64,000 nucleotides of DNA, taken from an uncultured Lachnospiraceae bacterium (GTDB taxonomy: Bacteria; Bacillota; Clostridia; Lachnospirales; Lachnospiraceae). The notes under the pieces were generated by a model. That model did not search any database and had not been told where the DNA came from. It saw only the letters and a list, made by a program, of their open reading frames with translations. Location: assembly GCA_910584725.1 (NCBI GenBank), contig CAJUBE010000006.1:1-64000 (forward strand). The letters run 5' to 3'. The translations under genes and the position numbers were made by a program. Below are positions 15,892 through 23,169 of the stretch, one piece after another (the stretch's first letter is position 1; each line of letters starts with the position of its first letter).

Positions 15892-17652
15892 TTACCTGTT
15901 CCTTCCCCGCCGCAGCTCCACCCGCTCCGCGTATGCGGCAAAAGCGGACGGTATCGGATATTCTGTCCGCGTCTGCTCCGGCTCCACAAAGATAAAGCCC
16001 TCCGGTTCCTGTCCTGACCCTTTCACGGCAAGCTCGTCCACCCGGATCAGATACCCCGTCATATGCCATTCTTTGTGGGTAAACACATGCTTCGCCGGCG
16101 GAAGCTTTCGGATTCTGATCGGTGAAAGGCCGATCTCTTTCAAATAAGCGCCGACGCCCGCCTCCTCACAGTGTCCCTCCAGGGAGGGAAATTCATACAT
16201 ACCTGCCAAAAGTCCTTTCTCCGGCCTCTTTCGAAGCGCTACCCTCTCCGCGTCCTGTATGACCAGAATGGTCTTTTCCTCGATGCTTCTCGGCTTCTTT
16301 TTCGCCTTCTTCGGAAACTCCGCCTCCCTTCCCTCCGCCCTTGCAAGACACAGTTCGTTCCAGGGGCACATCCCGCACTTCGGCGCACCGTTCGGTATGC
16401 ATACCATAGCTCCAAGCTCCATTAACGCCTGATTGAAGTCTCCGGGACGATCTGCCGGCATCACGTCGAGCAGTTCGTCCTCCACGGACTTTTTCACCTT
16501 AGCACTCAGAATATCCCTGTCATCCTCCCGCAGCCTTGAGAGAATCCGCAGCACATTGCCATCCACTGCGGGGTATGGCCGTCCGAAAGCGATAGATGAA
16601 ACGGCTCCCGCCGTATAGCTGCCGATCCCCGGAAGTGCCTGTATTTTCTCATAATCGTCAGGCATTTCTCCGCCGTATTCGGAGACGAGAATTTCCGCCG
16701 CTTTTTTCAGGTTTCTGGCCCTGTTGTAGTAACCGAGCCCCTCCCAAAGTTTGAGCAGCTTCTCCTCCTCCACGGCTGCCAGACTCCTTATATCGGGCAG
16801 TGCCTGCAAAAATCGGTCGTAGTAAGGCTTCACTGCCTCCACCCGGGTCTGCTGCAGCATAATCTCCGAGAGCCACACGTGATAGGGCGTCGGCTCCTCC
16901 CTCCACGGCAGGACGCGCCTTCCCCTGTCATACCATGCAAGCAGCGGTTTTGCAATCCTGTCAAGGCTGTCCAGAAAAACAGGAACAGGCGCATCCATTT
17001 TCAGGCTGTCCTCCCCCACAAGGCAGTCGTATGCGAGAAGCCGCACGCCCGCTTTTCTGGCCCGCTTGAGTGCTTCGCCAAAGGCCGGCTGGGTATCCCA
17101 ATTCGGCTCCAGACAACAGACCCCTTTCATCTGAACCACAAACAGCAGATACGCTTCATAACCCTGCCTGCGCGCTTCCACCAGTTCTTCCACATGTTTG
17201 ACCGCACGCTCGGAAGGCGCATCCGGGAAAGCCGCCACCCCTTCCCGCTCCAGCGTCACGCCCTTGACCTCAACGTAAGCCTGCCGCCCGGATGCACTCT
17301 CCACATAGAAATCAAACCGGGAGCTGCCGAAGGTTTTCTCCGGCCTGACCAGACTGACGTCCTCATAGAGTCCGCCTGCCCGCAGCCACTCACCCGCCAC
17401 TTTGTTCGGCGCGTTGGAGTCCATGTTGACCAGACGGCCTTCCTTCTCCACAGCCACAAGATCATACGCCGTGGCGCGTGCTGCATTCCCGCTCTTTTCC
17501 AGATATACCCTGGCATGATCTGTCAAAAGCTCCCGGCATCTGCCCGTATTCTTTACATGCACTTTCGTCCTCGCGCCCATCAGATCCACATAGGCGACAA
17601 AGCGGTTTGGACGCTCTATAAACTCCGCGGAGACAATCTCTGTATACTTCAT
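15892..17652 (-). CDS. SfsA nuclease - MutY adenine glycosylase fusion
   Basis: 586 residues. Residues 1-235 are SfsA, a DNA-binding nuclease-like protein (SGRQAYVEVKGVTLE, AAFPDAPSERAVKH). Residues about 236-586 are MutY: LPWREEPTPYHVWLSEIM, catalytic Glu in SEIMLQQTR, helix-hairpin-helix ALPGIGSYTAGAV, catalytic Asp in PAVDGNVLRI, the Fe-S ligands C-x7-C-x2-C-x5-C (CIPNGAPKCGMCPWNELC), and a C-terminal NUDIX-like 8-oxoG recognition domain. MutY removes adenine opposite 8-oxoguanine. The frame is continuous with no internal start signal. It is the last gene of an operon whose promoter carries a LexA box. The ribosome site is GGGAGCAGGAT. Confidence 0.9.
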   Translation of the reverse strand: MKYTEIVSAEFIERPNRFVAYVDLMGARTKVHVKNTGRCRELLTDHARVYLEKSGNAARATAYDLVAVEKEGRLVNMDSNAPNKVAGEWLRAGGLYEDVSLVRPEKTFGSSRFDFYVESASGRQAYVEVKGVTLEREGVAAFPDAPSERAVKHVEELVEARRQGYEAYLLFVVQMKGVCCLEPNWDTQPAFGEALKRARKAGVRLLAYDCLVGEDSLKMDAPVPVFLDSLDRIAKPLLAWYDRGRRVLPWREEPTPYHVWLSEIMLQQTRVEAVKPYYDRFLQALPDIRSLAAVEEEKLLKLWEGLGYYNRARNLKKAAEILVSEYGGEMPDDYEKIQALPGIGSYTAGAVSSIAFGRPYPAVDGNVLRILSRLREDDRDILSAKVKKSVEDELLDVMPADRPGDFNQALMELGAMVCIPNGAPKCGMCPWNELCLARAEGREAEFPKKAKKKPRSIEEKTILVIQDAERVALRKRPEKGLLAGMYEFPSLEGHCEEAGVGAYLKEIGLSPIRIRKLPPAKHVFTHKEWHMTGYLIRVDELAVKGSGQEPEGFIFVEPEQTRTEYPIPSAFAAYAERVELRRGRNR

Positions 17653-17661
17653 ATCCTGCTC

Positions 17662-17684
17662 CCATGATTCCGCATCGCGGAATC
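17662..17684. repeat. Short hairpin element, copy 2 (before sfsA-mutY)
   Basis: CCAT (17662-17665) then GATTCCGC-ATC-GCGGAATC (17666-17684). Same stem as copies 3 and 4 but with loop ATC instead of TTC. In transcript sense it sits just before the ribosome site of sfsA-mutY. Confidence 0.6.
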
Positions 17685-17690
17685 TTTCCT

Positions 17691-18632
17691 TTAGCTGCTG
17701 TCCTTCGCCTCTATCTCCCCGACAGATTCTCTATTCTTATAGGGCACCCGGGCTGCGGGCACCACCTCGGAAGCCGGGAGCGTGTGCGCGGACTGGTCAT
17801 CAAAGAATATATGCGCGCCGAACGCCTGCAGCACATCCTTCTTTCGGATTCCGCCCAAAAAGAACACTTCGTCGATACGCACATCCCACGCCCGGAGCGT
17901 GCGGATAACACGCTCGTGTGCCGGCGCGCATCTGGTCGTGACAAGCGCAGTTCTGATAGGGCTCTCTTTCTCCGAGTAATTTTTCTGCAGCTCTGACAAA
18001 GTCTTCAAAAATTTTGCAAAGGGCCCTGCCTGCAGAGGGTTATCTGCATTCCGTCTCTCGTTTTCCTCAAATGCCTCCAAACCCTGTTCCTGAAAAATTC
18101 TTTCTGACTCATCCGAAAAGAGCACCGCATCGCCGTCAAAAGCCACTCTGATCTGCCTTATCCTGTGGTCGCAGTCATAGGTCGTAATGCCTTCCGTGCA
18201 GATGATGCCAGCCGCAATATTCGAATCAATGGCCCGCTGTACATCCTCCTCGCAGGCCGACAGAAAAAGATCTGTCTTAAATGCCGTCAGATACGGGGCG
18301 AGCGATGCTCCTCCCGCCAACACCGCACGGGTGATCCGCAGGCCGTAATGCTCAATCGCCTTAAAAACCCGCAGAGAGGTGTCCGGGCTGTTTCTGGACA
18401 TAATAATCACCTCTACGCGCCCCTCCATGCCCGGCAGTTCATTCAGATTCAGAAGCGCCCGCACCAGCGGAAATCCGGGCCCGGGCTGAAGAAGTTCATC
18501 CTCATGTTCCACCTGATAGCGGCTGTACGCTTCCATGCCTTCTTCCTCAAATATTTTATTCTCAAATGTCAAATCAAACAATGTTCTGGATGAAACGCCA
18601 ACCACAAGTTTGTTTTCCAGTTCGTAAGCCAT
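17691..18632 (-). CDS. Cytosolic 5'-nucleotidase (cN-I-like family)
   Basis: 313 residues. It matches the 5'-nucleotidase family related to cN-I: GVSSRTLFDL near the N-terminus, QPGPGFPLVRALLNLN, IMSRNSPDTSLRVF, AVLAGGASLAPYLTAF, and AFDGDAVLFSDESERIF. Enzymes of this family hydrolyse nucleoside monophosphates. The start at 18632 (MAYELENK) follows GGGGGTG; the frame extends upstream without a ribosome site. It lies between the DUF1653 gene and sfsA-mutY, so it probably shares their LexA-type promoter; a role in trimming nucleotides during DNA damage is inferred. Confidence 0.82.
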   Translation of the reverse strand: MAYELENKLVVGVSSRTLFDLTFENKIFEEEGMEAYSRYQVEHEDELLQPGPGFPLVRALLNLNELPGMEGRVEVIIMSRNSPDTSLRVFKAIEHYGLRITRAVLAGGASLAPYLTAFKTDLFLSACEEDVQRAIDSNIAAGIICTEGITTYDCDHRIRQIRVAFDGDAVLFSDESERIFQEQGLEAFEENERRNADNPLQAGPFAKFLKTLSELQKNYSEKESPIRTALVTTRCAPAHERVIRTLRAWDVRIDEVFFLGGIRKKDVLQAFGAHIFFDDQSAHTLPASEVVPAARVPYKNRESVGEIEAKDSS

Positions 18633-18684
18633 AATACACCCCCATCCGTGATCTCTCCGGCGGGGCTTTGCAGCAGACAACTGA

Positions 18685-19317
18685 CTATCTCAATCTGTTG
18701 CACTCAAATTTCTCAAAGGTGCGCAGACAATTCCTAAGCTCCATATATCTGTCCTCCACATCCCCCTCCTTAATCTCCAGATCTGACGATACCGCCATGG
18801 TATTAATCATATCGTCCGTGATCCGGTTATGGAGAGAGTCGAGAATCGTAAGCTTCTGCTCATAGGAATCCGCGTCAAGAAACGCCAACACCAGAGGATC
18901 AATATTCAGTTGTTCTTCCTCCGGCACGGCCTCCGCCGGCGCCGCCCCTGTGGAAACCGCTTCGGGCACGGCAGGCTCCGCGACATAATCCGCTTCCCTC
19001 TTATCTCCCATCGCGTCTTTCGGTAAACCTGCAGACTCCTCCCGCCCGGGAATCTCCGTCAAAATAGCAGGCTCCTCGTCCTCTATATCCTGCAGAAGTT
19101 CAAAGCGGTATCTCTGTCTGGCATCGGGATATTTCCCACGGTCTACCTCCTCCATAAACATGGACAGCGGCCGTACATATATCTCAAAAGTGCCGTACAT
19201 CGCCTGATAAACCACCATCAGTTCCCTCGTCTCGCTGTGCTTCGCAAGACAGCGGATCTGATATAAATTGCCCTTAAAATGTCTGTACATTTCCTGTGGT
19301 CTGGGATTATGTCTCAT
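18685..19317 (-). CDS. DUF1653-domain protein with helical C-terminal domain
   Basis: 210 residues. Residues about 10-60 match DUF1653 (HFKGNLYQIRCLAKH, ELMVVYQAMYG, IYVRPLSMFMEEVD). A Pro/Ala/Glu-rich linker follows (about 75-140), then a predicted helical domain (about 140-210: DPLVLAFLDADSYEQK, LHNRITDDMINTMAVS) that I do not recognise. It is first in the operon, with an excellent ribosome site AAAGGAG. The promoter has a LexA-type site, which points to a DNA-damage link. No biochemical role is known for DUF1653. Confidence 0.78.
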   Translation of the reverse strand: MRHNPRPQEMYRHFKGNLYQIRCLAKHSETRELMVVYQAMYGTFEIYVRPLSMFMEEVDRGKYPDARQRYRFELLQDIEDEEPAILTEIPGREESAGLPKDAMGDKREADYVAEPAVPEAVSTGAAPAEAVPEEEQLNIDPLVLAFLDADSYEQKLTILDSLHNRITDDMINTMAVSSDLEIKEGDVEDRYMELRNCLRTFEKFECNRLR

Positions 19318-19406
19318 AGAAATCTCCTTTATACGAAATTTTTCTCTACTAGTATAATCCCAAAACAGATAAATGTCTATCCACGGCGCAGACTTACCCC
19401 ATCAGC

Positions 19407-19457
19407 AAACGTTTGTTCTTTTATTCCCATTTTAGAACAAACGTTCCCATTCGTCAA
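19407..19457 (-). promoter_or_regulatory. SOS promoter: sigma-A hexamers with two LexA-type boxes
   Basis: The minus strand has TTGACG (19457-19452), a 17-base spacer and TAAAAT (19434-19429). GAACAAACGTTC (19435-19446, plus strand) fits the Gram-positive SOS core GAAC-N4-GTTC and fills the spacer. A second site, GAACAAACGTTT in minus sense (19407-19418), lies 16 bases away, so that the two form a larger inverted repeat. Repression by LexA of the DUF1653-nucleotidase-sfsA/mutY operon is the straightforward reading. Confidence 0.75.
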
Positions 19458-19813
19458 GTGTAAATAATGGAAAGATCCTCCACCTCAGCGCAAAACTCTG
19501 CACAGCGCAAGGCCTCAGAAAGCCGCTCCCTCTCGTCGTCGCCGAGACTTTTGATTCCCCTGTGGTGAATTTCCATCCGGTAACTTCTCTCACCGCCATT
19601 CTCTCTCGTCCAGGTGATCGTCACGCCGCTGTTTCGATACCCGCGCTCCTCCAGAATCCCTTTCGTCCTCTCTGTGAAAGCATCCTCGAGCAGCGCGTAT
19701 CTCTCATTTTCCTGTGTGTAATCCATCCGTTCCCTGCACATAACCGTCCCGCCCACACAGAAAGCGGCCACCAGAACAAGAAAAACCGTAATCATGCCTA
19801 ATCCCCTGTTCAT
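19454..19813 (-). CDS. Small membrane-anchored protein of unknown function
   Basis: 119 residues: one N-terminal hydrophobic helix (about 6-28, MITVFLVLVAAFCVGG) and a soluble alpha/beta domain with a Tyr-rich start and charged strands (SGVTITWTREN, SYRMEIHHRG). The ribosome site GGGGGTG lies 9 bases before the ATG. Its stop codon overlaps the -35 element of the next operon's SOS promoter. It is not a sporulation protein I can name; the topology suggests an exported domain tethered to the membrane. Confidence 0.55.
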   Translation of the reverse strand: MNRGLGMITVFLVLVAAFCVGGTVMCRERMDYTQENERYALLEDAFTERTKGILEERGYRNSGVTITWTRENGGERSYRMEIHHRGIKSLGDDERERLSEALRCAEFCAEVEDLSIIYT

Positions 19814-19886
19814 CCATCACACCCCCTTGTTTAAAACCATTGCTTGAAAACACTATAGCATTTCATAAGTCCCATAAACGGGACGC

Positions 19887-19926
19887 AAAAAGGGACAGAA
19901 AATCTTTTTACAGACTTTCTGTCCCT
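19887..19926 (-). terminator. Terminator after the thrH operon
   Basis: AGGGACAGAAA (19891-19901) with TTTCTGTCCCT (19916-19926). The minus-strand right arm is followed by TTTTTG. Confidence 0.8.
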
Positions 19927-19957
19927 CCGTATTTCCTATTTAGTTTACATAATACAT

Positions 19958-20251
19958 TTATTCCTCAATCGGCTTATATCTGTCAAAGATCTTGTCGCCG
20001 CCGCACACATGCCTTGAGCCGTCGCTCTCGGTAATGATATAATCGCCCTCGGCAATGAATGTCTTTCCTCTCTTATGGATGATATAGGGACATACAATCG
20101 CGCCGTTATCCTTCTTGATCTGGACAAGGGCATCCGTGACAAACCAGCCTCTTGTCATCACATCCGTCCACAGCTCGACGCCGTCCTCCATGCCCTTACC
20201 GACCTCATATTTCTCCACTTCCACCTCAAAAGCCGCACGTATACATTTCAT
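19958..20251 (-). CDS. Conserved hypothetical protein, 97 residues
   Basis: A short soluble protein beginning MKCIRAAFEVEVEKYE, likely beta-rich (GWFVTDALVQIKKD, TFIAEGDYIITESDGS). The ribosome site AAGGAGG lies 8 bases before the start. It follows thrH by 37 bases in the same direction and ends at a strong terminator. I do not recognise the family; a role linked to thrH is only positional. Confidence 0.55.
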   Translation of the reverse strand: MKCIRAAFEVEVEKYEVGKGMEDGVELWTDVMTRGWFVTDALVQIKKDNGAIVCPYIIHKRGKTFIAEGDYIITESDGSRHVCGGDKIFDRYKPIEE

Positions 20252-20288
20252 AACAAATTCCTCCTTTCACCTTTCGTACCGCCGCATA

Positions 20289-20900
20289 TTACCGCTCTAT
20301 CGCTTCCTTCAGGGCGTCAAACAGCTCCTCATACGTCTCATAAGCGGGTATCTGCGGATAATCTTTCTTGATCTGCTCCGTACTCTTAAACAAAAATCCT
20401 GCCTTTCCCGCCTGAATCATAGCCAGATCGTTATGGCTGTCCCCGGCGGCAATCGTCTCATACCCGATAGACTGTAACGCCTTCACCGTGGTGAGTTTGG
20501 ACTCTTTGACACGCATCTTAAACCCTGTGATCTCCCCATCCGGCGCAACCTCCAGGGAATTGCAAAAAATCGTCGGCAGACCGAGCTTTTCCATCAGCGG
20601 TCCCGCAAACTGGGTAAAGGTATCGCTGATGATGATAACCTGTGTCATGCGCCTCAACTTATCCAGAAACTCCTTCGCGCCCGGAAGCGGGTCTATCTTC
20701 GAGATCGTCTCCTGAATCTCCTTAAGCCCCAGTCCGTGCTCCCGCAAAATGCCGAGCCGCCAGTTCATCAGCTTATCATAATCAGGCTCGTCCCTCGTCG
20801 TTCTGGTAAGCTCCGGAATGCCGCTCTCCTTCGCAAAAGCAATCCAGATCTCCGGCACCAGCACACCCTCCAGATCCAGACAAACAATATACATACTCAT
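20289..20900 (-). CDS. thrH: ThrH: phosphoserine phosphatase / homoserine phosphotransferase
   Basis: 203 residues of the HAD family. It carries CLDLEGVLVPEIWIAFA, TTRDEPDYDKLM, VIIISDTFTQFAGPLM and AAGDSHNDLAMIQ, closely like Pseudomonas ThrH. That enzyme removes phosphate from phosphoserine and can pass it to homoserine, bypassing ThrB. With hom and lysC in this window a role in threonine synthesis is plausible. The start at 20900 has GGAGG six bases upstream; the frame extends to 21089 without a signal. A promoter lies at 20962-20991. Confidence 0.85.
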   Translation of the reverse strand: MSMYIVCLDLEGVLVPEIWIAFAKESGIPELTRTTRDEPDYDKLMNWRLGILREHGLGLKEIQETISKIDPLPGAKEFLDKLRRMTQVIIISDTFTQFAGPLMEKLGLPTIFCNSLEVAPDGEITGFKMRVKESKLTTVKALQSIGYETIAAGDSHNDLAMIQAGKAGFLFKSTEQIKKDYPQIPAYETYEELFDALKEAIER

Positions 20901-20961
20901 GTCATGCCTCCAATTATCTCTCATGTAAGTAAATGACGGTAAATAATCATTCCATTCACTA

Positions 20962-20991
20962 TTGTACTGTAAATATACCCTTTTGCGCAAC
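20962..20991 (-). promoter_or_regulatory. Promoter of thrH
   Basis: Minus strand TTGCGC (20991-20986), an 18-base spacer and TACAAT (20967-20962), about 60 bases before the start codon. Confidence 0.5.
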
Positions 20992-21098
20992 CGGAAGTTT
21001 TTCACCCGCCGGAAAACATCTTCCTGCCTGTGGATTTTTGCCGGCTCCATGCCGCTGCCAACAGCCAGAAATTTCTCACAGCTGTGCATCTCAAGCCT

Positions 21099-22100
21099 CT
21101 ATAGGTTTTTCGCCTTCCCCGGCTGCCTGCTGCTTTTCACGATCAAAAGCTCCACGCTCATCACGTCGTTCATCCTGCCCGTCTTGACTGCCTCCTCCGT
21201 CTCCACACAGTCCGTCAGCGCCCGCTTTAACTCCGCCTCCTTAAATTTCGCCGCCTGACTGACATATTTCCCGGCGATAAAGCCCTTCAGCCCCACTTTC
21301 TCACCGATGCTGCGCGTGTCATACCCTTTGTTCTTCAGCTCCTTCACCTGCAAAAGCAGGTTAAACTGTCTGGCGATCAGAAACAGAATCCGCATGGGCG
21401 GCTCCTTTAAGGTCAGCAGGTCATAGTACAGCTCCATCGCCTTCTTCTGCTTTTTGTCCGCCACCGCCTCCACCATGTCAAAGATGCGGCTGTCGATCTG
21501 CCGGACGCAGACCGCCTCGATGTCCTGCGCCGTAACCACGTCCCGCTCCAAGGCGTAACAGACCAGTTTTTCCACCTCGCCGCGGATATTTTCCATATCC
21601 GTACCCGTCTTTTCCAGAAAATAGTCAAGATCCCGCTGGGTGATCCGCTTTCCATCCTTCATGAGCAGTTCCGCAACCCAGCGTTTCAGCACACCGTCAT
21701 CGGGCGTTTTGCACTCGATCACCCGTCCCTTTGCGGCGACCGCCTTGTAGAGTTTACTCCGCTTATCGACCTCCGCCTCCACGAACAGGAAATAGGCGCT
21801 GGGCGCAGGGTCTGCCAGATACGCCGCAAGATCCTCGCCGCCCTTCTTGAAAAAACCGCTGTTCTCTATGACAAGAACCCGTCTCTCGGCAAGAAACGGC
21901 ATGGTCTGCGCCAGATCGATCACCTCTCCCGGCACGATGCCTTTCCCCTCGAAACAGTTCAGGTTCATCAGGTCACCGTCCCCCATAAGCGCCTTCTTCA
22001 CCCTGTCCCTGTACTGTCTGCGCAGGTACGCCTCATCCCCGCACAGAAGATATGCCTGTTTTAATGTCCCTTCCCGGATTTCTTCGTTTAACTTTTTCAT
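21099..22100 (-). CDS. holA: DNA polymerase III delta subunit
   Basis: 333 residues with the clamp-loader delta pattern: YLLCGDEAYLRRQYRDRV, MPFLAERRVLVIENSGFF, YFLFVEAEVDKRSKLYK, then the lid and collar domain (GTDMENIRGEVEKLVCY, SRIFDMVEAVADKKQKKAME, PMRILFLIARQFNLLLQVKEL). Delta opens the beta clamp for loading. In Firmicutes holA commonly follows comEC, and here it lies downstream of comEC with two membrane-protein genes between. No clear ribosome site is visible before the ATG; it follows the TPM gene by 52 bases. Confidence 0.9.
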   Translation of the reverse strand: MKKLNEEIREGTLKQAYLLCGDEAYLRRQYRDRVKKALMGDGDLMNLNCFEGKGIVPGEVIDLAQTMPFLAERRVLVIENSGFFKKGGEDLAAYLADPAPSAYFLFVEAEVDKRSKLYKAVAAKGRVIECKTPDDGVLKRWVAELLMKDGKRITQRDLDYFLEKTGTDMENIRGEVEKLVCYALERDVVTAQDIEAVCVRQIDSRIFDMVEAVADKKQKKAMELYYDLLTLKEPPMRILFLIARQFNLLLQVKELKNKGYDTRSIGEKVGLKGFIAGKYVSQAAKFKEAELKRALTDCVETEEAVKTGRMNDVMSVELLIVKSSRQPGKAKNL

Positions 22101-22152
22101 AATTAACAGTATAATCTGTCATTCGGCAAAAAACAACTCTGTTTCAAAAGGT

Positions 22153-23169
22153 CTAAAACCGGTGTCCGCCTCCGCCGCCGCTTCGACCGCCTCCCCGGCT
22201 TCCACCGCTGCTCCGGCTGCTGCCGCTGCCACTCCGGCTTCCGCCGCTGCTGCCGCTGCTTCTCGGGCGGTAAGTGCGGCTCTCCCGGACAAAAAACGCC
22301 TGCGGCTCCGTATAGCGAAAATAATTCCCGGCGTTCCCCAGCATCTCTCGTCTGCGGGGTTTCCCGATCCGTGTGGCAAAACACACCAGACCATAGTTTA
22401 ACAGCAGCGCCAGAATCATTGCAAGCAGGGCGTTGCTGATATATTTCATGGGCTGGGCAATCCGATTTCCCTCAAGAAGCGCAAACGCCTGCCCGTATAC
22501 CTGCACCGCGCATTGATAATAGTCGCCGCCTGTGGCATAGGGGTACACATTGTCCGTGATCGTATCGGCATAGGATTCGGTGACCACCCGGTAGACATCC
22601 CCGTCACAGTGTATCCACAGCATACGGTTGTCCATATCGATCAGCAGGAGAATGCCGCTGTCGGTACCGACCTTTTCTCTGTAATACTCCCCCGCGTAGG
22701 ACGCCGTATTCCAGACGCTGCTGTCCGTGGTCTTAAAAATAGCATTTCCGTAGGCCGTGATATCCTCCATCGCCGACGCCAGTTCCCGCTTTTCCCCGGC
22801 ATCCAGAAGCTGCGCGCTGTCTTCCACGAACACCTTGTAGCCCGTATCTGGATTTATGTAAACCTCTTTGCCGGAATCCTCGCCCTCCGTCTGATTTATG
22901 TAAACTAATTCGCCGGAATCAATGTCCTCTTCTTGATTTATGTAAACTTGTTCATTTTCAACCGGGTTTTCATTCTCATTTATGTAAACCTCTTCGTCGA
23001 CATCCGTCTCTGTCTCCCCATCTTCCGCCACAAACTGATAAAATGTCCCGGCGCCATTCAATTGGTGCAGCTTCACGCTCATTTCCACAAAGGTAAAGAT
23101 CACAACTACCACAAGGGTGAGCAGGGCACATAGCAGAATCCTTCGTCTCAATTTATGATTCTCAGACAT
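22153..23169 (-). CDS. TPM-domain membrane protein with 14-residue repeats and Gly/Ser tail
   Basis: 338 residues. An N-terminal helix (about 10-30) anchors the protein. Residues about 45-105 hold four 14-residue units, each containing VYIN in an acidic context. A TPM domain follows (about 110-245: SAQLLDAGEKRELASAMEDI, DSGILLLIDMDNRMLWIHCDG, YYQCAVQVYGQAF). A second membrane helix and a Gly/Ser/Arg-rich tail with GGGRSGGGGGHRF end it. TPM proteins of this form (YgcG-like) are exported and linked to envelope maintenance. The start at 23169 overlaps the preceding stop and uses GGAGGGG. The zinc-ribbon gene upstream is its likely partner. Confidence 0.8.
   Translation of the reverse strand: MSENHKLRRRILLCALLTLVVVVIFTFVEMSVKLHQLNGAGTFYQFVAEDGETETDVDEEVYINENENPVENEQVYINQEEDIDSGELVYINQTEGEDSGKEVYINPDTGYKVFVEDSAQLLDAGEKRELASAMEDITAYGNAIFKTTDSSVWNTASYAGEYYREKVGTDSGILLLIDMDNRMLWIHCDGDVYRVVTESYADTITDNVYPYATGGDYYQCAVQVYGQAFALLEGNRIAQPMKYISNALLAMILALLLNYGLVCFATRIGKPRRREMLGNAGNYFRYTEPQAFFVRESRTYRPRSSGSSGGSRSGSGSSRSSGGSRGGGRSGGGGGHRF
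22853..22989. repeat. Four exact-phase 42-base repeats inside the TPM gene
   Basis: The word TTATGTAAAC lies at 22854, 22896, 22938 and 22980, exactly 42 bases apart. Each copy is GTTTACATAAAT in the coding sense and encodes VYIN. The intervening bases are diverged, mostly coding Glu, Asp and Asn. Confidence 0.85.

Noticed and set aside
22853..22989. Regularly spaced repeats considered as a CRISPR array
   Set aside because: The repeated word is only 12 bases, the frame is open across all units and encodes VYIN, and no cas genes are near.
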